Part shown: piece after piece, positions 39,790 through 51,897 of the stretch | Position numbering within the stretch: position 1 is the first letter of the stretch | Layout: each line of letters begins with the position of its first letter | Assembly: GCA_964023205.1 (NCBI GenBank) | Contig: OZ026848.1 | Location: 3,648,501-3,712,500 of the forward strand | Reading direction: 5' to 3' | Length of the DNA: 64,000 nt | Source of the DNA: Lutraria lutraria | Taxonomy: Eukaryota > Mollusca > Bivalvia > Venerida > Mactridae | Notes under the pieces: generated by a model | What the model saw: only the letters and a program-made list of their open reading frames with translations | Told to the model about the DNA's origin: nothing | Database searches by the model: none | Program-made: the position numbers and the translations under genes

Positions 39790-40900
39790 AACAAGAGGGC
39801 CAAGATGGCCCTATATCGCTCACATGACAATCACTGTTCACTCATTAAAACTTTGTTCTGAACCGGTGACCTAGTTTTTTTACCCCAGATGACCCATGTT
39901 AGAACTTGTCCAACATATAAATAAGACAAAAATTCATTCTGACAATTTGGGGAAGATACAATCAAAAGATGACATCTACATGATTTGACCTCCTGTTCTG
40001 ACTCTAGATTACCCAAATTTGAACTTATCCTTAATATCATTGAGACGAACAATCAGACAAGGTTTGGCTAAGATCAAATTAAAACTATGCAATTTAGAGC
40101 TTTTACAAGATTTTTACCTAAGATTTGACATGATGAACCAATTTTTTACCCCGGCTGTCCCATATTAAATCTTGACCCACATGTCATTCTGGCAAACATT
40201 CTGACAAGGTTTGGTGAAGATCCGATCAAAACTGTGACATCTACAGTGTTAACAAAGTTTTCCTAAGATTTGACCTGGTGACCTAGTTATTGAACCCAGA
40301 TGACCCATATTTGTACTTAACGGTTATATTATTAAAACAAACTATTTGACAAAGATTGGTTAAAATCGAATTATTACTGTGAAATCTAAGTGTTAACATG
40401 GTTTTTCATAAGATTTGACCTAGTAACCTAGTTTTTAACCCAAAATGATCCATGTTCGAACTCGTCCAAGACATTTTTAAACAAATATTCTGACAAGATT
40501 TCATGATGATCCAATTAAACAGTGACTTCTAGAGTGTTCACAAGGTTTTCCAACAATTTCCCCTAGTTACCTATTTTTTTTACCAGAAATGATCCATTAT
40601 CAAACTTGACCTACATATTAATGAAATAAACATTCTGACAGTTTCATGAAGATCCAATCAAAACAGTGATTTCTAAAGCGTTCACAAGGTTTTCTTTTAT
40701 TTTGGCCCTGGTTAGCTTGTTTTTCAAATATCGAACACGTTCGAGATTTTGTCAATATTATCATTCTGGCCCAGTTTAGCTAAAATTGAGCTAAAATGTG
40801 ACCCCTAGTGTGTTCACGAGGTAAAGTTTGACGACGCACGACGCTGGACGGAGACTGATCCTAAAAGCTCGACCGGTCACTTTGTGACATGTGAGCTAAA
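39790..40900. mobile_element. Interspersed composite repeat with internal tandem units
   Basis: It begins AACAAGAGGGCCAAGATGG, which itself contains the palindrome GGGCCAAGATGGCCC, and ends in GACATGTGAGCTAAA. The subterminal words GCTCACATGACA and TGACATGTGAGC are inverted. Inside lie about seven diverged units of about 110-140 bp, each with a version of GATTTGACCTAGTGACC, then CCCAGATGACCCATGTT, then ATTCTGACAAGGTTTGG and GAAGATCCAATCAAAA. I recall elements of this look in bivalve genomes, but the class (non-autonomous DNA transposon or other) is uncertain. No protein is encoded. Confidence 0.7.
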
Positions 40901-40989
40901 AATATCAATTATAAAATTTGTCACACGTAAATGATTATTACAATGTAACAATCAAAACTGACACCATATGTGCTGCCATTTTGCCGAAA

Positions 40990-41120
40990 GCAGGATACCA
41001 AAACTCCTTCTTCCCAGCTGGTATTCGTCTGTGGAACCAGCTGCCCGGGCACGTCGCTACAGTCTAGTCATTGGATGTCTTCACAGCTGTGCTTATTGCC
41101 ATCCGCAACGTTTCCAAGAG
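40990..41120 (+). pseudogene. 3' end of a LINE reverse transcriptase, decayed
   Basis: The plus-strand frame reads AGYQNSFFPAGIRLWNQLPG then HVATV, a stop (TAG), then SLDVFTAVLIAIRNV. The pattern SFFP..IRLWN.LP......S...F is the usual C-terminus of many non-LTR retrotransposon polyproteins (known family feature). The in-frame stop and the lack of any upstream reverse transcriptase domain mark it as a 5'-truncated dead copy. Sequence to about 41280 (CTGGACCCAGATCCTGTCGC) is probably its 3' UTR. Confidence 0.7.
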
Positions 41121-41289
41121 ATAGTATTTTAACAATGAAATGACCGTCACTTCATTGTAACAAAGCTGCTCAAATTATTTATTATCGCTGGACCCCTTTT
41201 CATCCTGGCTTCCTGGACAATTTTAAGGTAATGAGCTGGACCCAGATCCTGTCGCAATAAATGAATCAAAACTTAACCAAAACCCCCTT

Positions 41290-42321
41290 TCCTGGTATTA
41301 AGATATTTCCATGTGCATGTCATCTACAATAAGAGGAAGTCACTGCCATGTAATACGAATATATAAATATATACCATTACGATTGTATTACGGACACAAA
41401 GTAAACATGTGATTCATTGATAAGATATTGGATTTCATATAACATCTGTCACATGTATTTTATTTTATTTGTGGAGACAAATTATACCAATATTTCATTG
41501 TTGCGTTTTGATATTGGTTCAAGTCTCAGTATGTAATACGTGTACATTTCATCTGTTATTGGCGTCGTACATAGTATTATGATTTTGCGATGATAAATTG
41601 TCGAATGTTTCATACATTCGTTGTATATAGCCAGGATCGATCTACCGTCAGTTTGCCTCAAAATGAACACAACTATTCACCTAGTTCTCACTGACATGGA
41701 TATAACCTTTTAATTTCAGTATTGCATTTTCGTGAATATTGTAGACATATTGACATGCGGACGGTAAACATTCGCAAATACTTGTGATTTTACCGTGTAT
41801 ATGTTCAAGTGTTCATATCAATTACTGTCCGCTCGCGCATATAATTTATGGTAAATGTCGTAATTACATGTATATTTTACATTCATGTGCTCTACAGTTG
41901 AATATTGTTGAATAAACAAGCTCGTGAAGTAAATGTATTATCTTTTCCAGTCTAATTTCAAGGACGTTTTGTTTGTTCTTTCGTCTTAACTCGACTGATA
42001 TTCCGGTCGTATCCGTTCTTGCATTATCATCTCATACGGAGAATAACGGGAGTAGCCGATGTTTACCAGTTGATTACAACAGGTATCTAAAATCTGTGAC
42101 AATTGTAATAATAGTGTCCTTGAATAAACGAATCAAATAACTATACTCATCAGGTCATACGCATGGCTTGCATATCTTCAATTGTAAACCTCGGTATCTG
42201 AACTTCATACATCTTTTCATCTTCTATCTATACACTTAAAGCTATACGCAATCTTTTCATTGATTTAGTTCATCTATAGTATCAGCTTGAACGGACCTAG
42301 TGAAATTTTCGCGACATAAAC
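41290..42321. other. Upstream region of the SORD gene
   Basis: No supported gene, and no TATA box just upstream of the ATG at 42322. Short frames (41482-41670, minus) start at GTG and are not convincing. The SORD promoter and any 5' UTR exon should lie here, but I cannot place them. Confidence 0.5.
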
Positions 42322-45300
42322 ATGGATAATTTGGCGGCGGTACTGTACGGCAAGGAAGATATAAAAATCGTAAGTATAATAAACTTTTCATCAATATTTT
42401 ACGGAGCCCATCCGAGAACAAGAACCACTAAGTGGACATTGATCACTCATTTATTAGAATAAACTAAAAGGTCATCTTTTATTCACGTGTTTTTTCTGTA
42501 CTTATTCATATATGCATGAAACTCATTTGAAATCCCAAAACTTGTTTATTTGATGTACACGCCTATTTTATACACATACATGTACAACGTAAATATCATA
42601 CTTTAAACATACATTTAATTATTATAAAAACAAAGAACTTGTAGAATGAACGTGAAATGCACATCTGAAGACCCGCCTCCCTGGTTGAGTAGTTATGACC
42701 GCTGACTTCAAATCACTATAACCTCTCGCTGATAGAGGATCGTGGGTTTGTGCCCCGCTACCGACCATGCCTCTTTATGTGGGAAAGTATAAACTCATGC
42801 AGTTGCTTATAATGGAGGATGGGAGTCTAGTACTGGTTCTTCACAGGAACGATGCTTAGGTGAACTGCCCGCCTCATATGACTCTGACTGTTGAAAGGGG
42901 GCGTAAAACTCGATATAAACAAAAAGCACATCTGAAGCATACATGTGTTCAAAGAATTAATGAAAAAATATCACATTATTTATTAGTTTAGCCTATGATT
43001 TTATCGAATCTTAAGCAAACCAAGGGAAACATTAAAGTCACATATAGGTTTACACTCAGAATTGTTCATTTTTGGGAAAAGATGATTTTACAACTGTTGT
43101 ATAATACACGAGATGTAACATCACTGGTTCATTGCTCATGTCATCTATTATTAAGTACCTGAATTTTAAAAAGCTTGTTTCTGATAAGATCGTGTTTTAT
43201 GATCCATTCAATGGATTTACAAACCACAACACACCATTTAAACAACACATACACGTAGTTTCTGTTTAACTTGTACAACAAACTCACGGTTTATGAATTC
43301 ATGTATTTTAACATCACTGTGTTTAACCATCTTCGTCATAATCATAACCATTTGGTTTACGTTTTTGTCCGTTTCTACTAGCAATCGATTCATCGGAACT
43401 TTTTTTCTATTCACAGGAAAGCCAACCAATTACAGAGCCAGGAAATGACGGTACTTTAAAACATATTTCATTATTGATACGCTTACTCTATCTATAGAGA
43501 AAATGATATACATGTGTATACTATCTCTGATATGATTACATATTAATGTAACATAATATATAGCCTATATTCAAATGGTTACAAAAGTTTAAATTTCCGA
43601 CACCAAATGGTAGGACGTCCTCCAATCTTTACATAGACGTCCTCCAATCTCTACACAGAGTTGCCGTTCTTTATCTCCCACAGGCGAGTCCTAACAACGA
43701 CAAAGATTAGACGTACATGTATATAAACAATTACCACTGCATGAGTTTATTTAATCGTTGTATAAATCAAATTCACTCAACGTATCTGAATAATTTAACG
43801 TTATGATATTCGACACCATCTGAACACTGAAACACGAGTCCTTACCTTCTATAGTTTGTCTTATTGTTATGTTCCGAGGCCAAATGAAGAAATAAATAAT
43901 CAACAACTTGTAATAAAACAATCAATAATTGATGATTGACTATTTAGTTATTATTAACACTATTATTGTTGTTAGGATAATTATATTTCTGTTGTTGTTG
44001 ATATCACTGTTGTTATGTTGTCGTCATCATAAGTATTATTTTTACAGAGGTAAAGGTAGCGATACGTCAAGTAGGTCTATGTGGCTCAGATGTATATTTG
44101 TATGCTAATGGTAGACATGGAACACATCAAATACACGAAGCTGGAATCTTAGGACATGAAGCCAGTGCTGTAGTTACACAACTTGGACAAAATGTTACCA
44201 ACTTCAAACTAGGTAAGTAATACTTGTAAAGCATTCATTAAGTTACTGTAAACTGGTGTATTATGACTAACAAGAGTTATTGGCGATTGTCACAAATTTC
44301 TATATATGAACGTAAAGAATTGGTAAATTGTGCCAGTCAAATTATAAGCATTTATGTTGCCGCGTGAAGCTGATACAGTAGACTCAGTTGTTTTGATGAT
44401 GTTTCCTTTCTGATTACTGTATAAACAATAAAAAGGGCCGTATGTTGATAAATGTAGGGTGTTTATCACAATCACTTCATATGGTTGAGCTATAGTTTGG
44501 AGAGATAGTGATTGTGCGTTTAGAGATAGGTTACAATGTAAGTACATGTAGTATTATTTCTATTATACTCGTACATGTATTTTAGTATACATTTTTGTAT
44601 TCCTTTATAATAATTGAGTGTTGTTCATGTAAATTATTGTTAAATTTAATCATATTTTTGTCTTAATATCATTTATAATAATTATGTGGTTCCAGGGTGG
44701 GGCGAGCGTTTTGGAGGAAGTGCGTGAAGTTATGTAAAGTTGTCGGTCTGTGTGACCAGTTAACCGTCGGTCTGTGTGACCAGTTAACCGTCGGTCTGTG
44801 TGAACAGTTAACCGTCGGTCTGTGTGACCATTTAATCATCGGTCTGTGTGACCAGTTAAGTGTCGGTCTGTGTGACCAGTTAACCGTCGGTCTGTGTGAC
44901 CAGTTAAGTGCCGGTCTGTGTGACCAGTTAATCATCGGTCTGTGTGACCAGTTAAGTGTCGGTCTGTGTGACCAGTTAACCGTCGGTCTGTGTGACCATT
45001 TAATCATCGGTCTGTGTGACCAGTTAAGTGTCGGTCTGTGTGACCAGTTAATCATCGGTCTGTGTGACCGGTTAATCATCGGTCTATGTGACCAGTTAAG
45101 TGTCGGTCTGTGTGACCAGTTAATCATCGGTCTATGTGACCAGTTAAGTGCCGGTCTGTGTGACCAGTTAAGTGCCGGTCTGTGTGACCAGTTAAGTGTC
45201 GGTCTGTGTGACCAGTTAAGTGTCGGTCTGTGTGACCAGTTAAGTGTCGGTCTGTGTGACCGGTTAATCATCGGCCTGTGTGACCAGTTAAGTGTCGGTC

Positions 45301-48300
45301 TGTGTGACCAGTTAAGTGTCGGTCTGTGTGACCAGTTAAGTGTCGGTCTGTGTGACCAGTTAATCATCGGTCTATGTGACCAGTTAAGTGCCGGTCTGTG
45401 TGACCAGTTAAGTGTCGGTCTGTGTGACCAGTTAAGTGCCGGTCTGTGTGACCAGTTAATCATCGGCCTGTGTGACCAGTTAAGTGTCGGTCTGTGTGAC
45501 CAGTTAAGTGTCGGTCTGTGTGACCAGTTAAGTGTCGGTCTGTGTGACCAGTTAAGTGTCGGTCTATGTGACCAGTTAAGTGCCGGTCTGTGTGACCAGT
45601 TAAGTGCCGGTCTGTGTGACCAGTTAAGTGCCGGTCTGTGTGACCAGTTAAGTGTCGGTCTGTGTGACCAGTTAAGTGTCGGTCTGTGTGACCAGTTAAG
45701 TGCCGGTCTGTGTGACCAGTTAAGTGTCGGTCTATGTGACCAGTTAAGTGCCGGTCTGTGTGAGCAGTTAAGTGTCGGTCTGTGTGATCGAAGGAAGGAC
45801 GTTGTGGGGGATTTATAATTATATATTATATGTAGATTATGTAGACTTGTAATCAATAATAAAGATATATCTAACCAACTAATTTAACCTGTAATCATCC
45901 TTGTGACAGCGATAGAGGAACTCATTTTAAAACAGCCTTATTTTGTTCATAATTATAAGAACAGGATTCTAAGTAAAATATATACACACATCAAAATTCC
46001 CGTCCACATTCAACCATAACACTACCTTCACTTATACTTATGTTGACTAAGCAAATGTTATGACATAAATAAGTCAAATCTGTATGGTACATTATATCAA
46101 ATCAACAACGTCACGGTTCATAAGAACTTCTCATGTTTCTTTTCTAAAACTTGATAATGTATTAATGTAGACAATGATTGTGTCCTAAAAAGGAAAAATA
46201 TTCGAATCCCAAATTCCCCAAAATACCATTTTCCTTGAGACCCGAACACCTAAAACACAATTAACACATACTATTAACGATACAATTTAATTCATTATTA
46301 TTTTCAAACTTTTTTAAGGATTGATTTTAACATTTCTCACTTGTTAGGGGACAGAGTTGTATTGGAACCAGGAATGTTTTGTGGTACATGCAAGAACTGT
46401 CTCCGCGGTGTTCAGAACATGTGCCTTACAGAGAAACCATATGAAGGCAAAGCTGATGCGGGATACATCACCCGTTATAAAGTGTTACATAAATCAAACT
46501 GTCACAAGCAAGTATCATAAGATTTATTCTACATACCATAAATTATTCTTAATAATCTAAAAACTGAATTGTAGCTGCCTTGCGCCTCATCAGTTGAAAG
46601 CAGCGATACCATATGCAATAACTCGGTTGAACCAGGGACTATACAGTACATCTGTACATGTAATGTAGAGTCACTGGTCGTACCAACAATTAATTTCCAA
46701 TTAAAACCAGTTTGAAATACACGCTTCTATTTATAACACTGAACATTAAAAGGTTTTGTAGCGAAGTCGACAGGCGATGTTGTATCACAATAATATGATC
46801 CAAATCATCATTTTGGACTATTCTTCATTGGTCAAGTGAAATTTTATTCAAACCTTTTTGCTTTTCAAAACGCTTTCAGAAAAGAGTTAGTGTACATGTA
46901 CAGTTTACAATAATCCTCTTTACATTATTTACCTACAAAAAGAAAACCGATTTTATTGTCGAAGCAAAAAGCGAGTACCCCAAAATGGCCCCTTCGAAAT
47001 TGTTGTTTTAGCCATACCAATAATGTCACTAAGCATGATAAAGTAAACCGATATCAGCGAGCACTTCAGTTGTAAGTGGCATTATACCATGGTTATACGA
47101 ACAGGTGGTTATATAAGTAGACCAACTTTGTTGTATACATAGGATACCAGACCACGTGTCCGATGAAGAAGGAGCCCTGATGGAACCTATGGCTGTTGCG
47201 GTACAGGATTGTCGACGTGCGGGTGTGGAGGCTGGAAAATCGGTCCTTGTACTCGGATGTGGTAATTGTTATACATATTAATGTACATGTAATTAAATAC
47301 GAATTCATGTATTTGAACGTTCATAATAAAGATCCATGTTACGGGAGACCAGCCAACCTGTCCCTTGAAATATTGTCAGAAAATGTTTTCCTTTTATCTA
47401 AATCAAGAAATGTTCGATTCGATCGCAAATAGATACATGCACATGTTGTATATTCATATACCAGAGTCGATAAATACATAAAACGAACGACCTATCTTTC
47501 TTTACATTAAGATTCGAACATTAAGTCATCATAAATTCTGAGTTACCCATGGACTTCATATAGATGTATGCACTCTCAGTTACACTGCACTGTTTGATGT
47601 GTGATATTTTACAGGAACAATTGGTTTGTTATGCATGATGACGGCAAAGGCGATGGGTGCCACCAATATATGTATAACAGGTAAATACACATTTAACCAT
47701 TCTGATTAATTATTGTAAAAGTTTTCGATTGATGCGGTTCATGTCCAGTTGAACCTGCGAACAAAGTTCATCCTTAGGAAATATAAAGTGTGGCCTTAAT
47801 TGGTAAGTGGCCTATAATCGGTTGATCATTTTGTTCTATGTATTCAATGGTGGTTTCTGAAAAAATGGCCTTTTTTTAAGTGTGGCCTTTATTTGAAGGT
47901 GGCCGCGATCATCGACTTTACTGTATATTAACTGCTGTGGCCAAGTCCTCCACTCTGATGAACTTACGTTTAAGTTTATATCTAACATGAACTAATTTAT
48001 CTAAATAAAGTTTTAAAATGTTTTCATCAACGAATACAGTAGAAACTCCCGAATCCGGAACTTCTCCAATCCGGAATCCTCAATCCACGGTCCCGTTTCG
48101 TATAATAAACGAGTATTTGACTGATTGTCTTGTTTTTAGACATTGTTGAAGAAAGACTTAAACTTGCTAAAAAGTTAGGAGCCACCCATACATTGCTGAC
48201 GTCATCAAGTGACGTAGACGCCGTTGTTCAAGAGATTCACACCACAATGGGAGAGATGCCAGACATCACTATTGAATGTTCAGGAAACAATTTCTGTCAG

Positions 48301-49711
48301 CGCCTCGCTATCATGGTATGTTGCATGCATCAAAGAGCACAGAAAATTTGCTATTTTATATTAAATATTCTCCATCGTTAAATATCCATGCTGCTTCTTA
48401 TTTTTGTTTGTTTGTTTATATTCGAGTTTTAAGCCCCTTTTCAACAGTCAGGGTCATATGAGACGGACAGGTCACCGAAGCATCGTTCCTGGGAAGAACC
48501 AGTGCTAGACCCCATCCTCCGCAAGCATGAACTGCCTACTACCCATCATTAAAAAGCTACTACTTCTTAATGTTTTAGTCCATCAACATTGGCACTTAAG
48601 ACATTGTGGCGAAAATTATTGTGTTCTTTAGTTAAGGCTTTGGTTATTTACGCAATAAAAGAGTTTTAAAAAAAACTATGGTAACCTACCTGAAAGTTTT
48701 GAAATAAGTTTACGGCTACTTGTTTCAGACAACAGTACCTGCTGGACGTGTAGTGTTAGTTGGGTATGCCGCACCGGAAGTGACGTTACCAATAGCCATC
48801 ATAGCACAGAGACAGATAGAGATTATTCCAGCTTGGAGATATGATAGATTCTGGTAAAATTATATACATGAATTTATATCCTGAACAAAATACTGAATTC
48901 CTCATTTACTTAGTACAAGCTATATTGGTGCCGGTAAATTTAAAGTCAATTTTGTTCGCCAATGAATATCTATATTTACGAATGGATGGTCTCTTGTCCC
49001 GACCGACATGCTCATGTTAGACTAATAATATGCTATATCAGTATGAAACAATCTACATGTAAGCGTACCAGATTGCTATAGGATTACAACAAAGCCAATA
49101 TTTCAATAAATTCCATTAATTAATTATCAGTATGTATCAACGTTCATTTTGAATATGAAATAAGCATGATTGATTATCAAGGAAGCAACGTGTGTTCTGC
49201 GCTCCAAAACTACGGACACATCCTGCGAAAAGTTCCCTAATTTATTGAAGTAAGTTAGTCTGGTAGTCCCTTATGTAGTATCAGGGGCACTATATTTAGT
49301 ATAATTTAGTATACCTGGTAGTATTTATCATCCATATTGGCGTGGTCTATATTTGGCAATTCCGATGCCGACCGTCAAAATAAAACGGGCGCCAATATTA
49401 AGGTGTATACAGTATGCTTATTGATAAAAGAGACCAAACTATTCCGCTAAATAAAATCCAATTGCTCAATAAGCCATATTTCTTCTTCATTTTCTATGTA
49501 TGTCAATGATAGTCACAGTATATTGGACTAAGTGTTTTTATTTTGTTTGTTTAGTTATCCAATCGCCATTGACCTCGTTGCTGCCGGCCGAGTAGATGTG
49601 AAACCATTAGTTACCAACAGGTTTAGTATTGAGGACACTGTAGAAGCTATACAAGTTGCATCAAGCAGAAAACCCGGTGTTCTTAAATGTATGATACAAT
49701 GTTATAAATAA
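42322..49711 (+). CDS. Sorbitol dehydrogenase-like zinc MDR enzyme, nine coding exons
   Basis: Exons: 42322-42369, 43417-43450, 44048-44212, 46348-46507, 47143-47261, 47615-47680, 48140-48315, 48729-48853, 49555-49711. Together they give 1050 bp and 349 residues without a stop, close to the usual SORD length of about 355. Polyol dehydrogenases of this family oxidise sorbitol and related polyols to ketoses with NAD+. Visible features: MDNLAAVL start; GLCGSDV with catalytic zinc Cys39; GHEAS with His64 and Glu65; four structural-zinc cysteines at 94, 97, 100 and 108; EEGALMEP with Glu150; Rossmann GCGTIG at 174-179; Asp198 ending the second Rossmann strand, which suggests NAD rather than NADP; TIECSG; C-terminal KPGVLKCM. 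All introns are GT-AG except intron 4 (GC-AG). Substrate is inferred; xylitol or another polyol is possible. Confidence 0.93.
42668..42927 (+). mobile_element. SINE copy 1, in SORD intron 1
   Basis: A tRNA-like head (CTGGTTGAGTAGTTATGACC, then a B-box-like GTGGGTTTGTGCCCC) is followed by a body with ATGGAGGATGGGAGTCTAG, TTCACAGGAACGATGC and a tail TAAAACTCGATATAAAC. The body matches the reverse complement of 48403-48545, showing that this is a dispersed family. Head plus conserved centre resembles tRNA-SINEs of molluscs (general knowledge). Confidence 0.75.
43614..43657. repeat. Short direct repeat, 22 bp twice
   Basis: GACGTCCTCCAATCTTTACA and GACGTCCTCCAATCTCTACA lie side by side, with periods of 22 bp, in SORD intron 2. 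Origin unknown. Confidence 0.7.
44742..45790. repeat. 24-bp minisatellite, about 44 copies, in SORD intron 3
   Basis: The unit is GTCGGTCTGTGTGACCAGTT followed by four variable bases. Four main variants occur (tails AACC, AAGT, AATC, and GTC, GCC or ATC at the start of the next unit). Because 24 is a multiple of three and the unit lacks stops in some frames, long frames are open on both strands (44697-45818 plus, 44669-45856 minus). They start at GTG and TTG and are by-products. Each unit has GGTC...GACC, a small hairpin. Copy number is likely polymorphic. Confidence 0.97.
46508..46513 (+). other. Non-canonical GC splice donor, SORD intron 4
   Basis: Exon 4 ends CACAA and the intron begins GCAAGT. 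Joining to the acceptor TACATAG|GATACC restores K136 (AA|G) and then IPDHV, the expected SORD sequence. A GT donor six bases later (CAA|GTATCA) would shift the frame. GCAAGT fits the known GC-AG donor pattern. Confidence 0.85.
47746..47923. mobile_element. Possible MITE in SORD intron 6
   Basis: The segment is bounded by CAGTTGAACCTGCGAAC and ...GACTTTACTG, with CAGT...ACTG ends and TA after the right end. Inside, GTGGCCTTAATTGGTAAGTG and GTGGCCTTTATTTGAAGGTG are related words. Flanking duplication is not clean. A related GC-containing segment occurs at about 61352-61475 in opposite orientation. The CCGAATCCGGAAC words near 48047-48090 may be a separate pogo-like remnant. Confidence 0.3.
48403..48545 (-). 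mobile_element. SINE copy 2, in SORD intron 7, 5'-truncated
   Basis: On the minus strand it reads GAGGATGGGGTCTAGCACTG, then TTCCCAGGAACGATGC, CATATGACCCTGACTGTTG and TTAAAACTCGAATATAAAC, with an AAAC-type tail (TTTGTTTGTTTG on the plus strand). It is homologous to copy 1 at 42668-42927 but lacks the tRNA-like head. Confidence 0.75.
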
Positions 49712-49909
49712 ACAATGTATGTACAATGTACCTTCATATCATATCTAGTTCATGTATATCAAATCTATATCCATCTGTACTAAGATTAGATGTAGAAATA
49801 GGGCAGGGGTCAAGACGGTAGCCTGACCTCCCTTTTTCGTGAGTGTTGTACCATCACCTAGTAATCTAGGTCAGTCATAATCTTAACCTTTATTGTAAGA
49901 AAATATTTG

Positions 49910-49915
49910 AATAAA
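49910..49915 (+). terminator. Poly(A) signal candidate of SORD
   Basis: AATAAA lies 199 bases after the stop codon. Another AATAAA overlaps the stop itself (49707-49712) and is too close to act alone for a normal 3' UTR. Confidence 0.5.
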
Positions 49916-51897
49916 AAAGAAAAAATTGATGTTTAGTTTTTTGTTTTGAGTGCACAAACACGTTATATTTAACAGAAAATTTCCACATACAAAAGGCTCG
50001 TGGTTTCCGATAACTCGACAGAGTCTTAGTTTTTTTTATATCTCAGTCAATGTTTTTTCTCACTGATATTTTAAATGTAAAAATATATAATGCGTATTTG
50101 AAATGAAGTACTGCCGACCTATTCTATATTTTGCGGGGATGTTAGCGAAAATTGATTGTTTACCTTACCCTGAGCCTAATGTCAATGGTCTACAAATATT
50201 CATTTTTGTGTATCAATATCAATGTTGATATCATCAGTATATGTACACATCTATATATGGACTGTTGAACAACATCTGTACAGTATGGTGATTATTGTAA
50301 CGATGTTATAATACGATAGTACAATATTTATTCATACACGAGGGAAAAGCACCAACACCATTTATTTATTTGTTTATCTGCCCATTCGACAGCTGTTGTC
50401 TGAGAGGAGAGAAGATACAGGAAAACGGATATTTATATACATGTATCTACTCTTATTTCGAATTACATGAACCAATAACATTGGTGGATAGTTTAAAGTT
50501 ACATAGAGAAAAATCGAAGTATTACAGTTAAACAACGATAATAATTTAGACAACTTTTGGGGGAAAATATTTCCATCAATAACGTGGTCTTATAATCAAA
50601 TACAGAGGGAATATTGAGAAACTGTCCGCTAGCAAGCGGTTGTCACAATGAGGGGAGTGATGTTTCACCGTATTTAACTATTTATGTGTGTGTGTCCGGT
50701 ACTTCAAGATTCGCCACATAATTGGTACAATATAGCTTGTTTAGAGTAATGACCGAATCCGCTGCTTGACATCAGAAAATATTAAAGAATCCATATTTGG
50801 TATTAGGGCTTTATTCTTTAAATGATCAATAAACAATAACAAACCATTTAAATTATTGGAATGATTCTAAAACAACAAAGTAGAACAAGGGAGGTAATCA
50901 AACATGGTCGACACAGGAGAACTATATCGTCTATAAGTACATGCATATGTTGTTTGTACTGATAGCAACCGTACTACAAAATAATTATTAATATAACTTA
51001 TTTGCTGTTTCTATATATTGCGTAAGACAGTCGAATGTAATCAAATGTTTACACTAAATCGATATTGAATATATCATAAACGTACAGTCATTTTCGCGGA
51101 TGAGACACTGTTTGATGCATAAAAGTAAAACTATTTTACTGGTAAATAAGAGTGATCAATTCTATCACATTAAAATAGCATGTACTGCTCAACATTGATA
51201 ATCAGTCAACATTGTCTGTTCTGATTATTTTAGGAACACGAATATCATTTACTTCATATATAAATGCTTTACAAATGAAGTATATCAAGTAACTTTATTT
51301 CATGTAAGTTTCATTTATTCTAAAATGATGACTGATTTTACATTATATCTATAAGTTATAAAACTAAATCAATGATTGTCTAAACTTTTTATTGTATCTT
51401 GAATTTATAAAATATCTAAAACTCTAGTTGACCGATTATAAAATTGGAGCAGTGCAATGTCCGTCCATACTTAGTAGTATGATGTTTACCAAATAAAAAA
51501 ATACTGCCGAAACCGAATAGTTTAGAAATGGAAGATCAGCATCTACTAATGTTCTGCATCACACATACACGTTTGTTAACACTACAGAATTGGTCGGTTT
51601 GACAAAAAACCTTGGACGTATCTGGTAAAAAAATGGTCATAAGGTACACGACATTTCAGCAGTTATACACGAACTAAACAAAAATATCACGTAGCTCAGA
51701 TCAGGGTAACTTTCAAGGTACGCTTATATATTATTTTATAGCATAGTAAAGTTTCAGTTATTTCTTTTGCGTAGGTTTGTAACGTTACTACTGCAAGCGA
51801 CAAAATACACCACAAAGCGTAAAGTTGCGAACTATGACACAAAACATCGAAAAGAACAAGGATAACTTTTGTGTAATGTATATCCAAGGGAAGTAAC
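49916..51897. other. Intergenic stretch between SORD and the aquaporin
   Basis: No supported gene or recognisable repeat. The two flanking genes converge, so both 3' UTRs fall here. TTTATT words at about 51388 and 51311 could be poly(A) signals for the minus-strand gene. Confidence 0.55.

Noticed and set aside
44669..45856. Long repetitive proteins on both strands (373 and 395 codons)
   Set aside because: They are produced by a stop-free 24-bp minisatellite inside a SORD intron; neither frame has an ATG at its called start.
46514..46560. Use of the GT at 46514 as the SORD exon 4 donor
   Set aside because: It adds six bases and puts exon 5 out of the conserved IPDHV frame; the GC donor at 46508 fits.
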